This document shows, in pieces, positions 34,521 to 46,108 of a stretch of 64,000 bases of DNA. The DNA comes from Owenia fusiformis (Eukaryota > Annelida > Polychaeta > Sabellida > Oweniidae), in assembly GCA_903813345.2 (NCBI GenBank), contig CAIIXF020000009.1:1676001-1740000 (forward strand), written 5' to 3'. The position numbers were made by a program, and so were the translations under genes. Within the stretch, counting starts at the first letter, position 1; every line of letters begins with the position of its first letter. A model generated the notes under the pieces. That model was not told the origin of the DNA and searched no databases. It saw only the letters and a program-made list of their open reading frames with translations.

Positions 34521-35141
34521 TTATTTGGTATCTTTATCAATTTTGCACTCAGTTGATTTGTTGTCCATCTGTTTCTTAATATTTACATTGCAGCCTCTAT
34601 GTTTTCTGTCCATACTGTCTGTTTTAGTTGCGACATGTTTCATCTTAAGTTCTGTTGCACAAGACTGGTGTCTCTTCACTTTATTATCCGTTTGTGTACT
34701 TGTGTTTACTTTGTTGATTCTGTCCTGGGGAGTCTGTAATAATGAGGTAAATCCACTGTCTTCTGTATTTGGTGAATTCTCTGTATCAGTGTTATTGTTT
34801 ACAATTTGACTGTTATCAGTATTGATAAACACATCATCACTATATGTATTTTGACCAGGTTTCACAGGTGTTGACTGTTCATGTAATCCTATGTGTTCAT
34901 GGCTTGGAACACTACTCACTATTTTTTTACTGGCATTGAAAGCACTAATCCTATTTGTGTCTCTCATTAGCCTACTTGGTGATTTGCTTCTAGTTTCTGA
35001 ACTTGGGTCACCAAGATGGTGTACTACATATTGCAATGTGATAGATGTTCCATTGTTTGTTGCATTTATCTTATATCCTCCGAGGATGCACCCTTCTTCT
35101 TGTAGTTCACTGATCAGATGCTCCACTATCTTAGGAATCAT
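34521..35141 (-). CDS. Unrecognised 206-residue ORF with repeated TxTD motifs
   Basis: An intact ATG-initiated frame of 206 codons and stop, with no spliced partner found. The first 45 residues (MIPKIVEHLISELQEEGC..., then ITLQYVV) could form a small folded alpha/beta unit. The rest is polar and probably disordered. Three related motifs, TSTQTD, VATKTD and STECK, are spaced along the C-terminal third; TQT is a known docking motif for dynein light chain LC8, which is only suggestive here. The gene lies 0.5 kb downstream of the TRIM-like gene on the same strand and about 1 kb from a LINE. The KSPSRLMRDTNR segment reminds me of retroelement-associated ORFs in invertebrates, so a transposon origin is possible. 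Confidence 0.45.
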   Translation of the reverse strand: MIPKIVEHLISELQEEGCILGGYKINATNNGTSITLQYVVHHLGDPSSETRSKSPSRLMRDTNRISAFNASKKIVSSVPSHEHIGLHEQSTPVKPGQNTYSDDVFINTDNSQIVNNNTDTENSPNTEDSGFTSLLQTPQDRINKVNTSTQTDNKVKRHQSCATELKMKHVATKTDSMDRKHRGCNVNIKKQMDNKSTECKIDKDTK

Positions 35142-35683
35142 TGTATCTCAATATATTTCTTATAATGTTCTTTATTTCACTGATTTTTACTATATTTTAC
35201 GAGCAAATCTTTTCCTGCTTTTCGGTTTACCACTTGAAATTTATCACTTTAAGTGTTCTTGCCCATCATCATCACGACACCTGTCAATAAATTACATTTA
35301 CAAATAAGCATAGGGGAAGTACATGAGACATTACATTAAATTGTGCGAATTAGATTAACAATGCGCTTTATACAAAAGTTCAACTATCTTGACATATTTA
35401 TCATTCTTCGAAATTAACTTGGTCCCTACTAATTCTTCTAAGAATTATAGGTCAGTTAACGGTACATGCTATATTTGTTTTTAATGGGCGTTCTTGGAAT
35501 AAGTGGAGTACTTTTATGAACGAGGCATATTTGTAGAATTAATTGGATTGTCTTGGAACTACTTGTTGCTGTACTAAAAAATCCATACACCACACCAAAT
35601 AAGGAAAGAAGATCAGAGGCGGGATGTTTTATCATCTATACGGCTGTTAGTTAATAGCCTTTATTGTGCCCGAGCAATTAGCT
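35142..35683. other. Intergenic stretch
   Basis: Lies between the TRIM-like gene's stop (35684) and the ORF at 34521-35141. No exon or element recognised. Confidence 0.4.
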
Positions 35684-35919
35684 TCATGGGCTCTTATCCG
35701 TTGCATCTGATTTCTTTATCCGCTCATGATCAAAATTGTTTGAAGTGTATATATCTTGTTCAAGGTAAACATCCAATTCACTTCGATGTTGTCCTCTTGC
35801 ATGGATCATTGTATTGTGTGTATCTGACTCAGTCGACTCCATTGGCGTATTATTCTTTGACGTGTTGCTATATGTTGTAATTGATTCAGATGGCACCTTA
35901 CTGTGAACAGCTTCAGCAT
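35684..35919 (-). CDS. TRIM-like gene, terminal exon
   Basis: Acceptor ATTCCTCTAG|ATGCTG supplies two bases that complete the phase-1 codon of part 2. Then 77 codons of polar sequence (STESDTHNTMIHARG...) and TGA at 35684. Confidence 0.6.
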
Positions 35920-38059
35920 CTAGAGGAATATACAGTTTTACTTGCAATTTTCTTCACTCTATAGCGCAAATTTAGCAAAAATTCATTAACTTAAGAAAAA
36001 ATACTAAATGAATCCGTGTGATAACCTTGAAGTTGAGTTATCGATGTTCTCAAGAAATGTGACTCACCTTTTGTATTAGCTTGTGGCCTATTGGCCTTCT
36101 CCACTCGACCTTCGTCGGGAGTTTTCACCAAACGTGGGAGTCCTTCCTTGGATGTTTTGTTATTGGTAGTCAGTTTGGGAGTTCTTTCATTATTTGATGC
36201 TCGAGCTCTTGCCAAACATTTGCTGTTATTAGAAAGTGTTTTGGGTAGTTGCCCAGGATGACGCGGTTCTGGAGCAAGATCTCTCTGAAAATGCTGGTCA
36301 GAATAAACTTGGTGTGGAGCAATATCTATAAGCTGTATGGGAAAATTGTCAGCTGGTTGGATACTGTCAAGGAAAAGGTTTTGTTCGACCAAACTTTCCA
36401 ACTCACTTTTGAACGAGGTTCTATTTTGTTCAGCAGCAAGCTGTCCAAGAGAGATGTCGTCAAGTGAAGAAGGTTGTTTTGGGGAAAGCGTATCTTGACA
36501 AAAATCTGCAGGATAAATATCATCAACGTTTTCGTGATTGAGCTGTCCTTGAACAATCAGTTCATGTTGCTCAAGTTCTCCTTTAGTGATTTGTTCAGGG
36601 GGAGGTTGTCCAGGAGGATTTATTTGTCTTATGGTGAGTTTGGGAGGAAGGGATCCAGGACCAATATTCCAAGCATATTCTACTGGAGTACGCTGTCCAG
36701 GAACAAGTACTTCGGAAAGGTAAGGTTGTCTTTGATTACCTTTTCTCGCAAAAGCTTCTTCTACCTCTGCAAGTAATTCACCTGGTCTGATATGTTCAGT
36801 ACAAGTTCTTTGGGAGGATCGAGCGTTTCAGGAGTCGAATGTTGTCTCGGGGGAGTTTGGCCAGGACCAATTAGTTCAAAAGCAGGTTCCTCAGAAGTAG
36901 AAAACTCTCCACGAGGGTCAGTTTGTCTAGGAACAGGTTCTCCAGGAGAGTGTTCTCCCGGAAAGTATTGTCTAAGGACTATTTGTTCTTCGGGAGAATG
37001 AAGTTGTCTTCGAGGAAATTCTCCATGAGCAATCTGTACAGATGAAAGTTTTTCAGGAGTAGTTTGTTTATTTATAAGTTCTCCAGGAAGGTCTTCGAGA
37101 GCAGATCGTCCCGATGAAAGTTCTCCGTGTGCAAGACGTTTGGAAGATAGTTCTTCAAGTTGTATTGGAGTAAGTTGTCCAATAGGAACATGCAAAGGCT
37201 GCTTTTCCGCAGCTAGTTTTCCAAATACCACGTGCCCTTCCGATATGGTAGATGGTTTATACCGTAGAGCCAAGATTATAGCAGCCTGGTTATTAAAGGA
37301 TTTCGGAAGTCCTTCGTGTTCATGATCCAGCGTTTCACAAATTCTTATTATGTCAACATGTCCACTTTCTATTTTTATTGCATCAAGTTTAGCCAGCTTG
37401 CTTTCCTTGGTAGCAATTGAATTGCGGAGACATTCCTCATCTATTTCCGTGTTTTGATGCTTAGTAATGCTCTTAATTATGGAGTTGAATGCTTCTTTGA
37501 TCGCTTCTTCTACGCTGAGCCTGTCTGCATGTACTTGTTTGAGCAAATCCTTTTCCACCTCCAAGATGTCAGCCCTTTTTCTTAGCATCTTAACACTGGC
37601 TTCGATCTTTGTCCTTAGTTTCATCTCATGAAGTTCTGCACCTTGTGCAATTTCAATGTAGTTGTGTCCAAAATGATGTTTTACTAAGCATTCGTAACAC
37701 AAAATGCTATTGTCCGTTTTACAAAACAGTTTCAGTGGCTCATCAGGGTGTTTCTCACAAATTTTTGTTTTAGTTTTGGAGCCCGCATCACGTTTCTTTT
37801 TTATGTTTAGTAGCTGGTTCATTAGCCGGTGTGTTTTTAGTTCTGTTGGTCCATTTGGTGGCACTTCCCAAATGTCACGGCATACTGGGCATGGTATGCG
37901 TCTACTCGGCGCATTTGTTTCTACTACCTTCTCAATACACTTCAAACAGAAAGTATGTTGACAAGGTAAATCCTTTGGATCGATCATATCCTCCTTACAA
38001 ATTATACACTCAATACAGCCAATGATTTCCTCTGTCATGGACGGAAATGCCTGTGCCAT
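35684..38059 (-). CDS. TRIM-like protein: RING, B-box, coiled coil, repetitive tail; frame broken once
   Basis: Read 38059 to 36761 in one frame, 36827 to 36068 in another, then a spliced exon 35919-35684. RING (C3HC4): C18-x2-C21, C33-x-H35-x2-C38-x2-C41, C57-x2-C60. B-box 2: C101-x2-H104, C113, C121-x2-C124, H129/H132. Residues about 140-230 are heptad-like and charged (coiled coil). The rest, about 500 residues, is a string of short units with GEL/GQL/PGE/PGQ every 10-15 residues and no NHL, SPRY or other usual TRIM C-terminal domain. RING-B-box proteins are typically E3 ubiquitin ligases (family knowledge). The start at 38059 is the first ATG ahead of the RING. A one-base-type frame change lies between 36761 and 36827. 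Confidence 0.75.
36068..36827 (-). CDS. TRIM-like gene, part 2: repeat tail in a shifted frame
   Basis: This frame is open from 36827 and resumes the same repeat style: HIRPGELLAEVEEAF, LVPGQRTPVEY, SLGQLAAEQN. It ends at a good donor, ACAAAAG|GTGAGT (phase 1). No intron of sensible length could absorb the frame difference, so an indel or sequence error is likelier. Confidence 0.65.
36761..38059 (-). CDS. TRIM-like gene, part 1: RING, B-box, coiled coil, start of repeat tail
   Basis: Open frame of 432 codons ending in a stop at 36761. The last few codons (after ...DPPKELVLNIS) are unlike the repeat pattern, which continues in the overlapping frame; this is the break point. Confidence 0.8.
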   Translation of the reverse strand: MAQAFPSMTEEIIGCIECIICKEDMIDPKDLPCQHTFCLKCIEKVVETNAPSRRIPCPVCRDIWEVPPNGPTELKTHRLMNQLLNIKKKRDAGSKTKTKICEKHPDEPLKLFCKTDNSILCYECLVKHHFGHNYIEIAQGAELHEMKLRTKIEASVKMLRKRADILEVEKDLLKQVHADRLSVEEAIKEAFNSIIKSITKHQNTEIDEECLRNSIATKESKLAKLDAIKIESGHVDIIRICETLDHEHEGLPKSFNNQAAIILALRYKPSTISEGHVVFGKLAAEKQPLHVPIGQLTPIQLEELSSKRLAHGELSSGRSALEDLPGELINKQTTPEKLSSVQIAHGEFPRRQLHSPEEQIVLRQYFPGEHSPGEPVPRQTDPRGEFSTSEEPAFELIGPGQTPPRQHSTPETLDPPKELVLNISDQVNYLQR

Positions 38060-41020
38060 TGTAACTTGCAAATTGCTATATGTTTTCAACCTTTTAAAAC
38101 GTTTGCTTCTCGCTGTTTTCTAGTTAAAATTGTTTGATATCTTGTGATTTATATTAATTGAGCTTAAAATGATTTCACTAGAAAGAGTCATAAATTATTG
38201 CACGCGTGCAGCAAGGCTGTTTTCACATTTCTTAAAAATCAGTTAAATATCACTTGACACCTAGCTTCACCGACTTGTTAACCTTTGGCCACGATGAAAC
38301 TTTGAAAATGGCGTTATAGTGACCTTATAGTTAGACTGCTATTTCAATAACGCCGTCCAAGTATTGCAAAAACGTAATGAAAAATCCATGGACCCGGAAA
38401 TAAAAAGTGATTGCGTTTTGTGGACGCAGTGCAAGCCATACTCATACAATCAACTTTGGATGAATGATTTGATAAAGATCTTACCTTCAGTCTCTTTATT
38501 TCGTCAGAATCCAATAAATAATTGAAGAAAATTCTATTTCTAAAAGAAATAAAATTTTCTTTCGAAATTTCCTTCCCGGAAGTTGATTTCTGATCGAAAT
38601 AGTACGAGGCATGTGATAGGACAAAAATTTATACAATACTCGATTTCCGAGCAGTAATCAGTATGAGTCCTACGATTGGCCGGTAGCTTAAGACCTGATT
38701 CAAACCATTTTCAATTGGTCAAGTGTGATCACGTGATCATTATTTGAGACTGCATATGCGCAAGAAACTGAACTAAAAAGTTGAACCTCGCGCAGATTGC
38801 CCCTAAACTAAACATGCTAAAGCAAAATCAATAGCAAATTGTTTCGAAATTCGCAAGGAAAAGGTGTTTTAAATGGGAGAATATAAGTTATGATGGTATC
38901 TGTATCATTCAATGACATACTAGACTTGCAAGAACGCTGATTCAGACCGATAAATAGCAAAAGCAGTGGTACAAAATTTCATCAATTTATTTCATCCAGT
39001 GTAAAAACGTGACTTTTGAATTCCCGGGAACATTTTTTCAAGGGACGCAGTTTTTTGAAGGGAGACGCATTTTTTGAAAATCATTACGTCCAAGGGACGC
39101 AATTTTGGACAAGCCTACTGAAAACACTGTTAGAGCAATGAGAGCTTTAGTTAGTGGCCAAAAACAAGGTATGCATACCGACCGAACTTTAGGTTTTTAT
39201 TCATTTTAAAAATTCAGTTGTAAGAGCAACGATAATCTAATTTATGAAATCATAAAATGCCCAAAATGAACATGATTTAAGGTTTTTGAAGGTTTTGTAC
39301 CAGATAACGGGGTTCACAATTGAATCTTATAAATCATATTGGATATCATGAACTTGATATTAGTGTGTATTATTTATGTTACTTTGAATTGTCATTAGTT
39401 AGAAACATACCCTGTCTGACATAAATCGTGTGCTTTAGTATATCATGCATCTAAGTCAAATAAATGTTGTTTGACAAATCTCGAATCATACTTCGAGTTA
39501 AAAAGAGCAGATATAAAATAATCATATCATGATCTGTATCTTTCAAAGTTTGTTTTGTTTGCCCAAAGGAAATTTTGTTTGATTTTGAATATGAAAGTAA
39601 TTTTCGTAAAAGAGTTTATAACATACTATTAGTATTTGAAATGGCTATTATATATGGGCCAATTTACGATAATTGATATTTCAAAAAAACACAAAATTCG
39701 AAAATTAAAATATTCATATGGCGATGATTTTTTCTTGAATTGCAAAGGAAACACATCATTTTTTCTAAATTCGTAAGCGGCACCATTTACACTATATTGG
39801 CATTTCGTGACCTGAGCAATTTTCAAAGAAGTGAAAAATTAACATGTTTTTGTTAATCGTTCAATAAGTCTTATTTAATTTCAAACTAATAAGATATTAT
39901 TTATCGCATTTTCGTGTTGTAATTTTTCCCGCGCCTTCACCCGTCACGCTTAATTTGGAAAGTTACACACCAAGTGATTATGTCCATCTGACAAACAAAG
40001 AGTTTTGTGTCTAAGCTAGATAATGAAGTCAAGTCTCAGTTGTGAGTTCGTGCGATTTTGAACGATTTCTTATTTTTGGGCTCAAAATCTGCTCCTCTTT
40101 ACATGAATTGGACAATTTAGATAGAAAACTGGAATTATTGGGCATTGTTTTTCATTTTGGGCATCATTTTTTAAATTTGGACTCAACATTTATTTCGTTT
40201 GCAACCCTCTGAATTTTCAGGGTCGTCCCATGTGTTGGCTTAGCTTGGAAAATCCTTTATGTGTGGCAAGGGGATGCACCGAAAATCCTCGTTTTTTCAT
40301 GACCAGTTCAAAGATTTCAATGTTTTCCCATTGGATAGCATTAGAGCATTTATTTGTTGAATTGTCCCGGATGCTGTTCAGGGTGTATTCACTGGTCAAG
40401 GCTAACTTTTTGTGGAAGGTATCAAATATAGCGTTTATCCCAAGGGAACTATTTGTCTCCACAATGATAAGGTATACGTACAAGGACTAAAGTAATGAAG
40501 TATATAGTGTATTAGGCATAAGTGGTGCGAGTTTAAGGCCGGATGAATAAAAAGCCCTGGCCTATATTCAAAGCAACATTCTTTGTTTTGATCATATTCA
40601 ACTAAAACATGCAATAATTATTGAATTTCTACAAGATTCCTTTAGATCCATATTCTGATTGATAACAATACACTTACTGGAACTAATGAGAGGACAGAAA
40701 TCAATCACTGGTTGTCCACAGGGCCCACTCTCTGGAATAATCCCTTATTTAGGATAGAGGATTGCAATGTGCGGGATCGCAATAATTACTAAAGTCTATA
40801 TAGTACATATTTCAATAAATCAAAGGACAAACGAGGTCTACCGTCGACGGGAACTTAAAGGAAACAGCTTAAAGTTAGTTTTTTAAAAACGCATATGGAA
40901 TAATGCATACGAAACCATCATTTTTATTACCATTCAAATATCGAAATTGCCGCAGCTGAATTCAATGAACGGAGAAAACCATCATTGTGTTTTAAAAATC
41001 CTTCAATAATACAGGAGAAT
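38060..41020. other. Upstream region of the TRIM-like gene and non-genic DNA
   Basis: No exon that I can support. A repeat-like block at 39030-39110 reiterates 'gggacgca' words. Opposed frames at 40217-40490 have no domain. Confidence 0.4.
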
Positions 41021-41278
41021 ATGAATAGGAGCGCAAATGATTCTAATAACCATAAGACATCTCCGTTTGTCCATACAGGAGTAGAATGGAACAACAAATG
41101 CAAATTACCAAAACAGCGTCCTTTGACGGATAAAGAACTGGACGAGAGAATAATGGATGTCACACCATTATTCAAAGAGATGAGTGACTGCAGATATCTC
41201 AGGAACTCCGCAAGAGATCAACAGATCATACAAAAACTTTGGAAGTTGAAGGTGCAAAGCATGGAAGCGTCAGAGTAG
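41021..41278 (+). CDS. Possible small gene or terminal exon, unknown function
   Basis: An ATG at 41021 opens 85 codons to TAG; a plausible acceptor (AATAATACAG|GAG) precedes it in the same frame. The peptide is hydrophilic and even in composition, with RPLTDKELDERIMDV, then LFKEMSDCRYLRNSARDQQ, which look like helices. I do not recognise the family. No partner exon found upstream. Confidence 0.35.
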   Translation: MNRSANDSNNHKTSPFVHTGVEWNNKCKLPKQRPLTDKELDERIMDVTPLFKEMSDCRYLRNSARDQQIIQKLWKLKVQSMEASE

Positions 41279-41279
41279 A

Positions 41280-42185
41280 AATTGTGCAGATTTCACCCTT
41301 GACTCGTTACATATTTGTCCCGAAATGTCCAACGCAATTCATGTATATATTGAATATGTAATGTGTGTATACGACCAAATAAGGTGCAACATTAGGTTTT
41401 GCGCATATAAGGAACACCATACTGCCACTTAGATTTGCCATTCGGAAATGAACACATAATGAGTATTTTGTTCAATATTGCATTTAGTTTTGAAAAAAAT
41501 ACACATCAGCCGGGCGCCTGTGTTGAAGATCGGAGCAAAAGCCAGGCATTAAGAGTATCTATAAAGCGTGCACAACGGGGGAGGTTTATATCAACACCGA
41601 GGATATGCATGCTTAATGAGAATGGGAATCCTTAAACTGATCATGAACATCATGGACTGCAAAAATATGAAATATTAACAGCAATATCTCAAACCTTTAC
41701 AAAGTTTTGTGAAGAAGAAACGGCGGATGGCATAGCTGATAAATCCAATTACTGTAGCTCGCAGGCATTTCATTTATCCTGCAGTGAATTAATTAATTTA
41801 TAAATTGATTCTTTCATTAAGTATTTATGTGGATCAACATTATTGCATTAAGAGTGGATCTTCAAAACCGATTCAATAAGATGACTGGAACATGTTACTT
41901 TGATTAACTAATTAATTGTTAAGGATTTATGTTAAACACGGCAGAATATACATGCACTTCTATTTTGAAAATTGACGATATTATGTAAGATATTTGCATT
42001 GTCAATGCCATGTGATCACTATAAGTATTGGAATCTTATATATATGATTATTCACGAATGAATTGGAATATTTCCATTGTCGACTTAAAAATTGGGATTG
42101 ATATTCGGATTACGTAATAAGTTTCTTTTTCGGTTTGAGACAAATCTGTACACTATTTTGGAATGAAAGTCATGCAAAGTTATGT
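41280..42185. other. Non-genic stretch
   Basis: AT-rich, no domain-bearing frame, no clear repeat. Confidence 0.4.
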
Positions 42186-43245
42186 TTAGAAGATTCGAGT
42201 TATTTCACTTTAGTAATTCATTACTCCAATGGAAATCAAAATGTTATGGTCTACAAGTTTTTAAACTTTTAAAGTCCTGCCTTTTGGAACGTCAAGTTAG
42301 AGTTACACTATCTGGTGAATCTTTAACTGTGTCAGAACCTAATGCAAAGTGGTGAACCCCAGGGGTCGATTCTTGGCCCCCTGCTGTTTCTCATCTACAT
42401 AAATGATATCCCTGACAACTTAAAAACTGACTGTTTCATTTATGCAGACGACACATCTTTGTTCTTTCCATTTAGTTCGAAATTCCCCTCTAAAATTGAC
42501 ACGAATGTCTCAGATGCGTTAAAGAAATTGGGCTTTGATCACTCAGGTGGAAACTTGAGTTTTAGCCTGAAAAAAGCAGGGACCATTTTTCACAACTCAA
42601 GAATAAAATTAGGACGTGGGAATGAGTCAGTAATGAACAATACAATACAAATCTTCTCATAAACATTTAGTACACATTTGACCAACATATGAATAATGAA
42701 TCACATATAATTGCAATACGACACGGAGTGAATGAATTACTAATCCTTTAAGGACCCTGCAAAAAAGTTTAAGCTCTTAATCACTTGAGTCAATATTACA
42801 TTCACTCATATTACCACATTTTGATTATGGATCTGTAATTCTTAGCTCATCATCACAACATCTTTTGAACATATTTGATCGATGTTTCTACCAAGCATCC
42901 TTGATTTGTAGTTGATGGATTCATGGTTGTAATACTTCTATGGTTTTGGACCATTTATCCCGGCTCTCTCTTGAGACAAAGCGAGAAATGTAAATTTCAC
43001 AATTTATGTAAAGAGTCAAACATAAACTGTGTCTAAAATATATTCCGATATTTTTGAAGCTTTTAAAGCTCCAAATACACGACATTTAAAGTCAAAATGT
43101 AACTACAAATTACATATAAAATGCTCTGAAAAAATTCTTCTGTTTTGAAAGCTAGCATTAATATTTGGAATAAAACTTCCAACAAACTAAAGCAGTTTCA
43201 AACTTTGTCTAGCTTCAAGATTGCAGTTTAATTTTTCAAAATAGT
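42186..43245 (+). pseudogene. Dead LINE reverse transcriptase
   Basis: Only one stretch stays open: GEPQGSILGPLLFLIYINDI followed by FIYADDTSLF (42345-42480), so the PQG block and the YADD catalytic pair survive. Before it, a shifted frame gives LLERQVRVTLSG; after it, LILPHFDYGSVI appears in another frame near 42815. Multiple stops and frameshifts. A different copy from the LINE at 29-33 kb. Confidence 0.75.
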
Positions 43246-43249
43246 GTAC

Positions 43250-44050
43250 TTTGCATTTCTGAAATTTACCGCCACAGCCTTTTCTGTACATTTTAAAGGT
43301 TGTGTGCTTGTAATTTCTGACATTTATTGCTACAGCATTTTCTGCACACTTGGTTTTTCAGGGTTGTTCTAGTATTTCTGACATTTATGTGTCCCGGCCT
43401 TTTTTCACATTTGTTGGATTGTGTGCCTGGGGTTTCTAACAATTGTGGCAGACCAATTTCTGATTTTTAAGGCGACAGCCTAACATTGCAGACATTTATT
43501 TTCTGAGCATTGTCTGCACGTATGCCTAACATTGCAAACATTTATTTTCTGTGCATTGTCTGCACGTATGCCTAGCATTTCAGTCATTTATTTTTTGAGC
43601 ATTGTCTGCACGTATGCCTAGCATTTCAGACATTTATTTTCTGAGGTTTGTCTGCACGTATGCCTAGCATTTCAGTCATTTATTTTTGAGCATTGTCTGC
43701 ACCTATGCCTAGCATTTCATTCATTTATTTTCTGAGCATTGTCTGCACGTATGCCTATCATTTCAGTCATTTATTTTTTGAGCATTGTCTGCACGTATGC
43801 CTATCATTTCAGACATTTATTTCCTGAGCATTGCATTTAAGTTTGTGTGTCTAGCGTTTCTGACACTCATTTTTATAAACGTTATTTTTTAAGTCGTGTG
43901 GCTTACATTTCTGACATTTTTTCAGAGCCATTAAGAACATTTGTTTTTAAGGTTGCGTTCACTGCCCTCAGACATTTATTTCAACAGCATTTATTTTCTG
44001 CACATTCTTTTTAAGGGCGTGTGCCTAATATTTCTGACATTCATTGTCAC
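43250..44050. repeat. Minisatellite, core period 46 bp
   Basis: From 43488 to 43838 there are about 7.6 well-preserved units with 'catttattttctgagcattg' and 'tctgcacgtatgcct'. Flanks on both sides (43250-43487, 43839-44050) contain longer, more diverged units with the same 'tctgacattta' words. It begins where the dead reverse transcriptase ends. Confidence 0.85.
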
Positions 44051-45434
44051 AGTCAAGTGTAACCCAAAAATTGGGGCGATGAGAACAAGACAGTAGAATC
44101 TATAATTCTGATCAGATCATCACCATCATACAATTGTTACATCAGCTTGTACAACTATTGAGGAATGTGTACGACAATTCACGGGTATGCATCAATAAGC
44201 TTTTGGAAAAAAAATTATTTTGTAAAGCAGATGTTATTTGCAATTTCTTGATGATTATCTGTATTTTATTAAGCTTTAGAAATTCATGAGCTTGTCCAAT
44301 ATAGGCCCAATATTTATGAAATATGACAGGTGGAAAAGAAAATGCAATATCCTTAATGGCCCTTCATCGAACAGAACAATAACAATCACAGTGCTAGAAA
44401 CAAGGTAACTATTGATATCTTATGATTTTATTTTAACTTGATATCAACTCCAAACTGCCATAACGTTACACCCCTACCCTCAATAACTTTTACTTTATGC
44501 AACAATTTGCATCTTTATCCTTTGGCTAATAATGCTCTTTGAGCCTAGCCAATGACATAGTATAATTATTGATTTTTTGGAAAATATATAAAAAATCGCA
44601 AGCTAGAAGAATGCACAAAAGTACTAATAAAAAGCCGAGAGGGTCAATTTGACCCTACCCACCCTGCAGGCATTGGAGTTAAATTGATTGGTCTTGAACT
44701 CTTTCGGTTTGTCTAAATATTTTCCAGGTATATATTTTATATAATGCTATGTTTTTCTTTAAATTAAATGCATATCCATTGTGCAGATGTATTTAAACAA
44801 AATAATCATATCAACATTTACAACATTTATAAAAAATTAGACCCTTGATCACACCCTCAATAACTTTCATATGCTCATACCTGATTCGATCATAGCTAAA
44901 ATAAATCAATAAATTGCCAAACAATTGTTTCCTAGTAGCTAAGTATATAGTTAAATCCAAAGAAAGTATATTTCAATGAATTTACAAACTAGATTTAAAA
45001 AACAAGTTTGCTCCTAAAACACCACCCTGTTTAAACTAAATAAACTCAAAGGGATTTGCCTTAAATTGTATAAATAAATCAAGTTACGTATGTCTATATG
45101 CTACTGTTTTGTTGTATTGAAAAAGTGGTTCCGAAACAAAAGCTAAAACGTTTATGGAGAGCCTTTAGAACTCATTGGTTATCACTATTATGTTAAATTA
45201 TGTGGTACTCACCTCCTCACAATTTAATGGTTTTCAAATTGTTTATAAGAAAGTTGAAGTTTTCAATATAATGGCAACATTACCAGTCTCAACAAGTAGA
45301 TTCATGTTTGATAGTATAACTAGAACATATTTCAAAAGTAAGAATAGAGGTTTCTTAATCAAAACATTAGGGTTGCTTTTCAGAACTTTTGTTGGCTCTT
45401 TTGTTAACTTCAGTATACATTATTAATGTATATC
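44051..45434. other. Non-genic stretch
   Basis: Nothing recognised; several pyrimidine/purine-poor AT stretches. Confidence 0.4.
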
Positions 45435-46108
45435 TACAGGGTGACTCCCCAAAAAACGGAACCCTCCGAAAATGAAATATTTTCTCTAATACATATTATG
45501 TAATCAGCTTCATTTTTCATGTTCAGAGACTACAATCTATGTATGACAAAGTGAGACCAAATTTGAAATATAATGTTCAATATTATTGTTGTTATGGTCA
45601 ATTAAAAACGTACACAATTTTGAAAAAAGAAAATGTAAGATTTTCGTTCAACCAAAAGGTTACGCGTCGTTTGTTTAAAACCATCACATTCTTTTAGTTT
45701 CTTGTCAAGCTGCATTTTGTGAGTATAAGGTAGATATCATTAATGAGGAATTATCCCAGCCACCTTATAGCCATCATTAGGCACATTCTGAGTGCTACCC
45801 TGGAACTGCGTCCTATGCATATACCCCAATGTTTTCAGGTTCTCATTTACCCCTTCCTAGAAACCTCCCTAGATAAGTGCGAACTGATCCTTTTTTCCAT
45901 TCAGGTGTTTACAGTTCTCTTTCTTTCCTCTTTCAACTCATTTTCAAATATTTGACTTTGAAATCACATGCTCTTGACTGATCATTCTACTCTCTTGGTG
46001 GTTTCTTGAGAATTAATCCAATGGAATGTTATAAATAATGAATGAGACTTTCATTTGACGCCTTCGTTGCAATTTTCTTCTGAATTCTTTTATAAATCTT
46101 AAGATATA

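Noticed and set aside
34432-35307. Plus-strand hydrophobic frames resembling membrane proteins (125 and 138 residues)
   Set aside because: They are antisense to the polar 206-residue ORF; a polar sense strand commonly gives hydrophobic antisense.
36792-38025. Plus-strand Ser/Gly/Cys-rich frames
   Set aside because: Antisense of the TRIM-like repeat tail and RING; composition follows from the minus-strand codons.
40217-40490. Opposed 86- and 88-residue frames
   Set aside because: Both strands are open over the same interval; neither has a family signature or clear splice sites.
45175-45426. 83-residue plus-strand frame before the nested element
   Set aside because: AT-rich composition, no motif and no conserved-looking splice sites.
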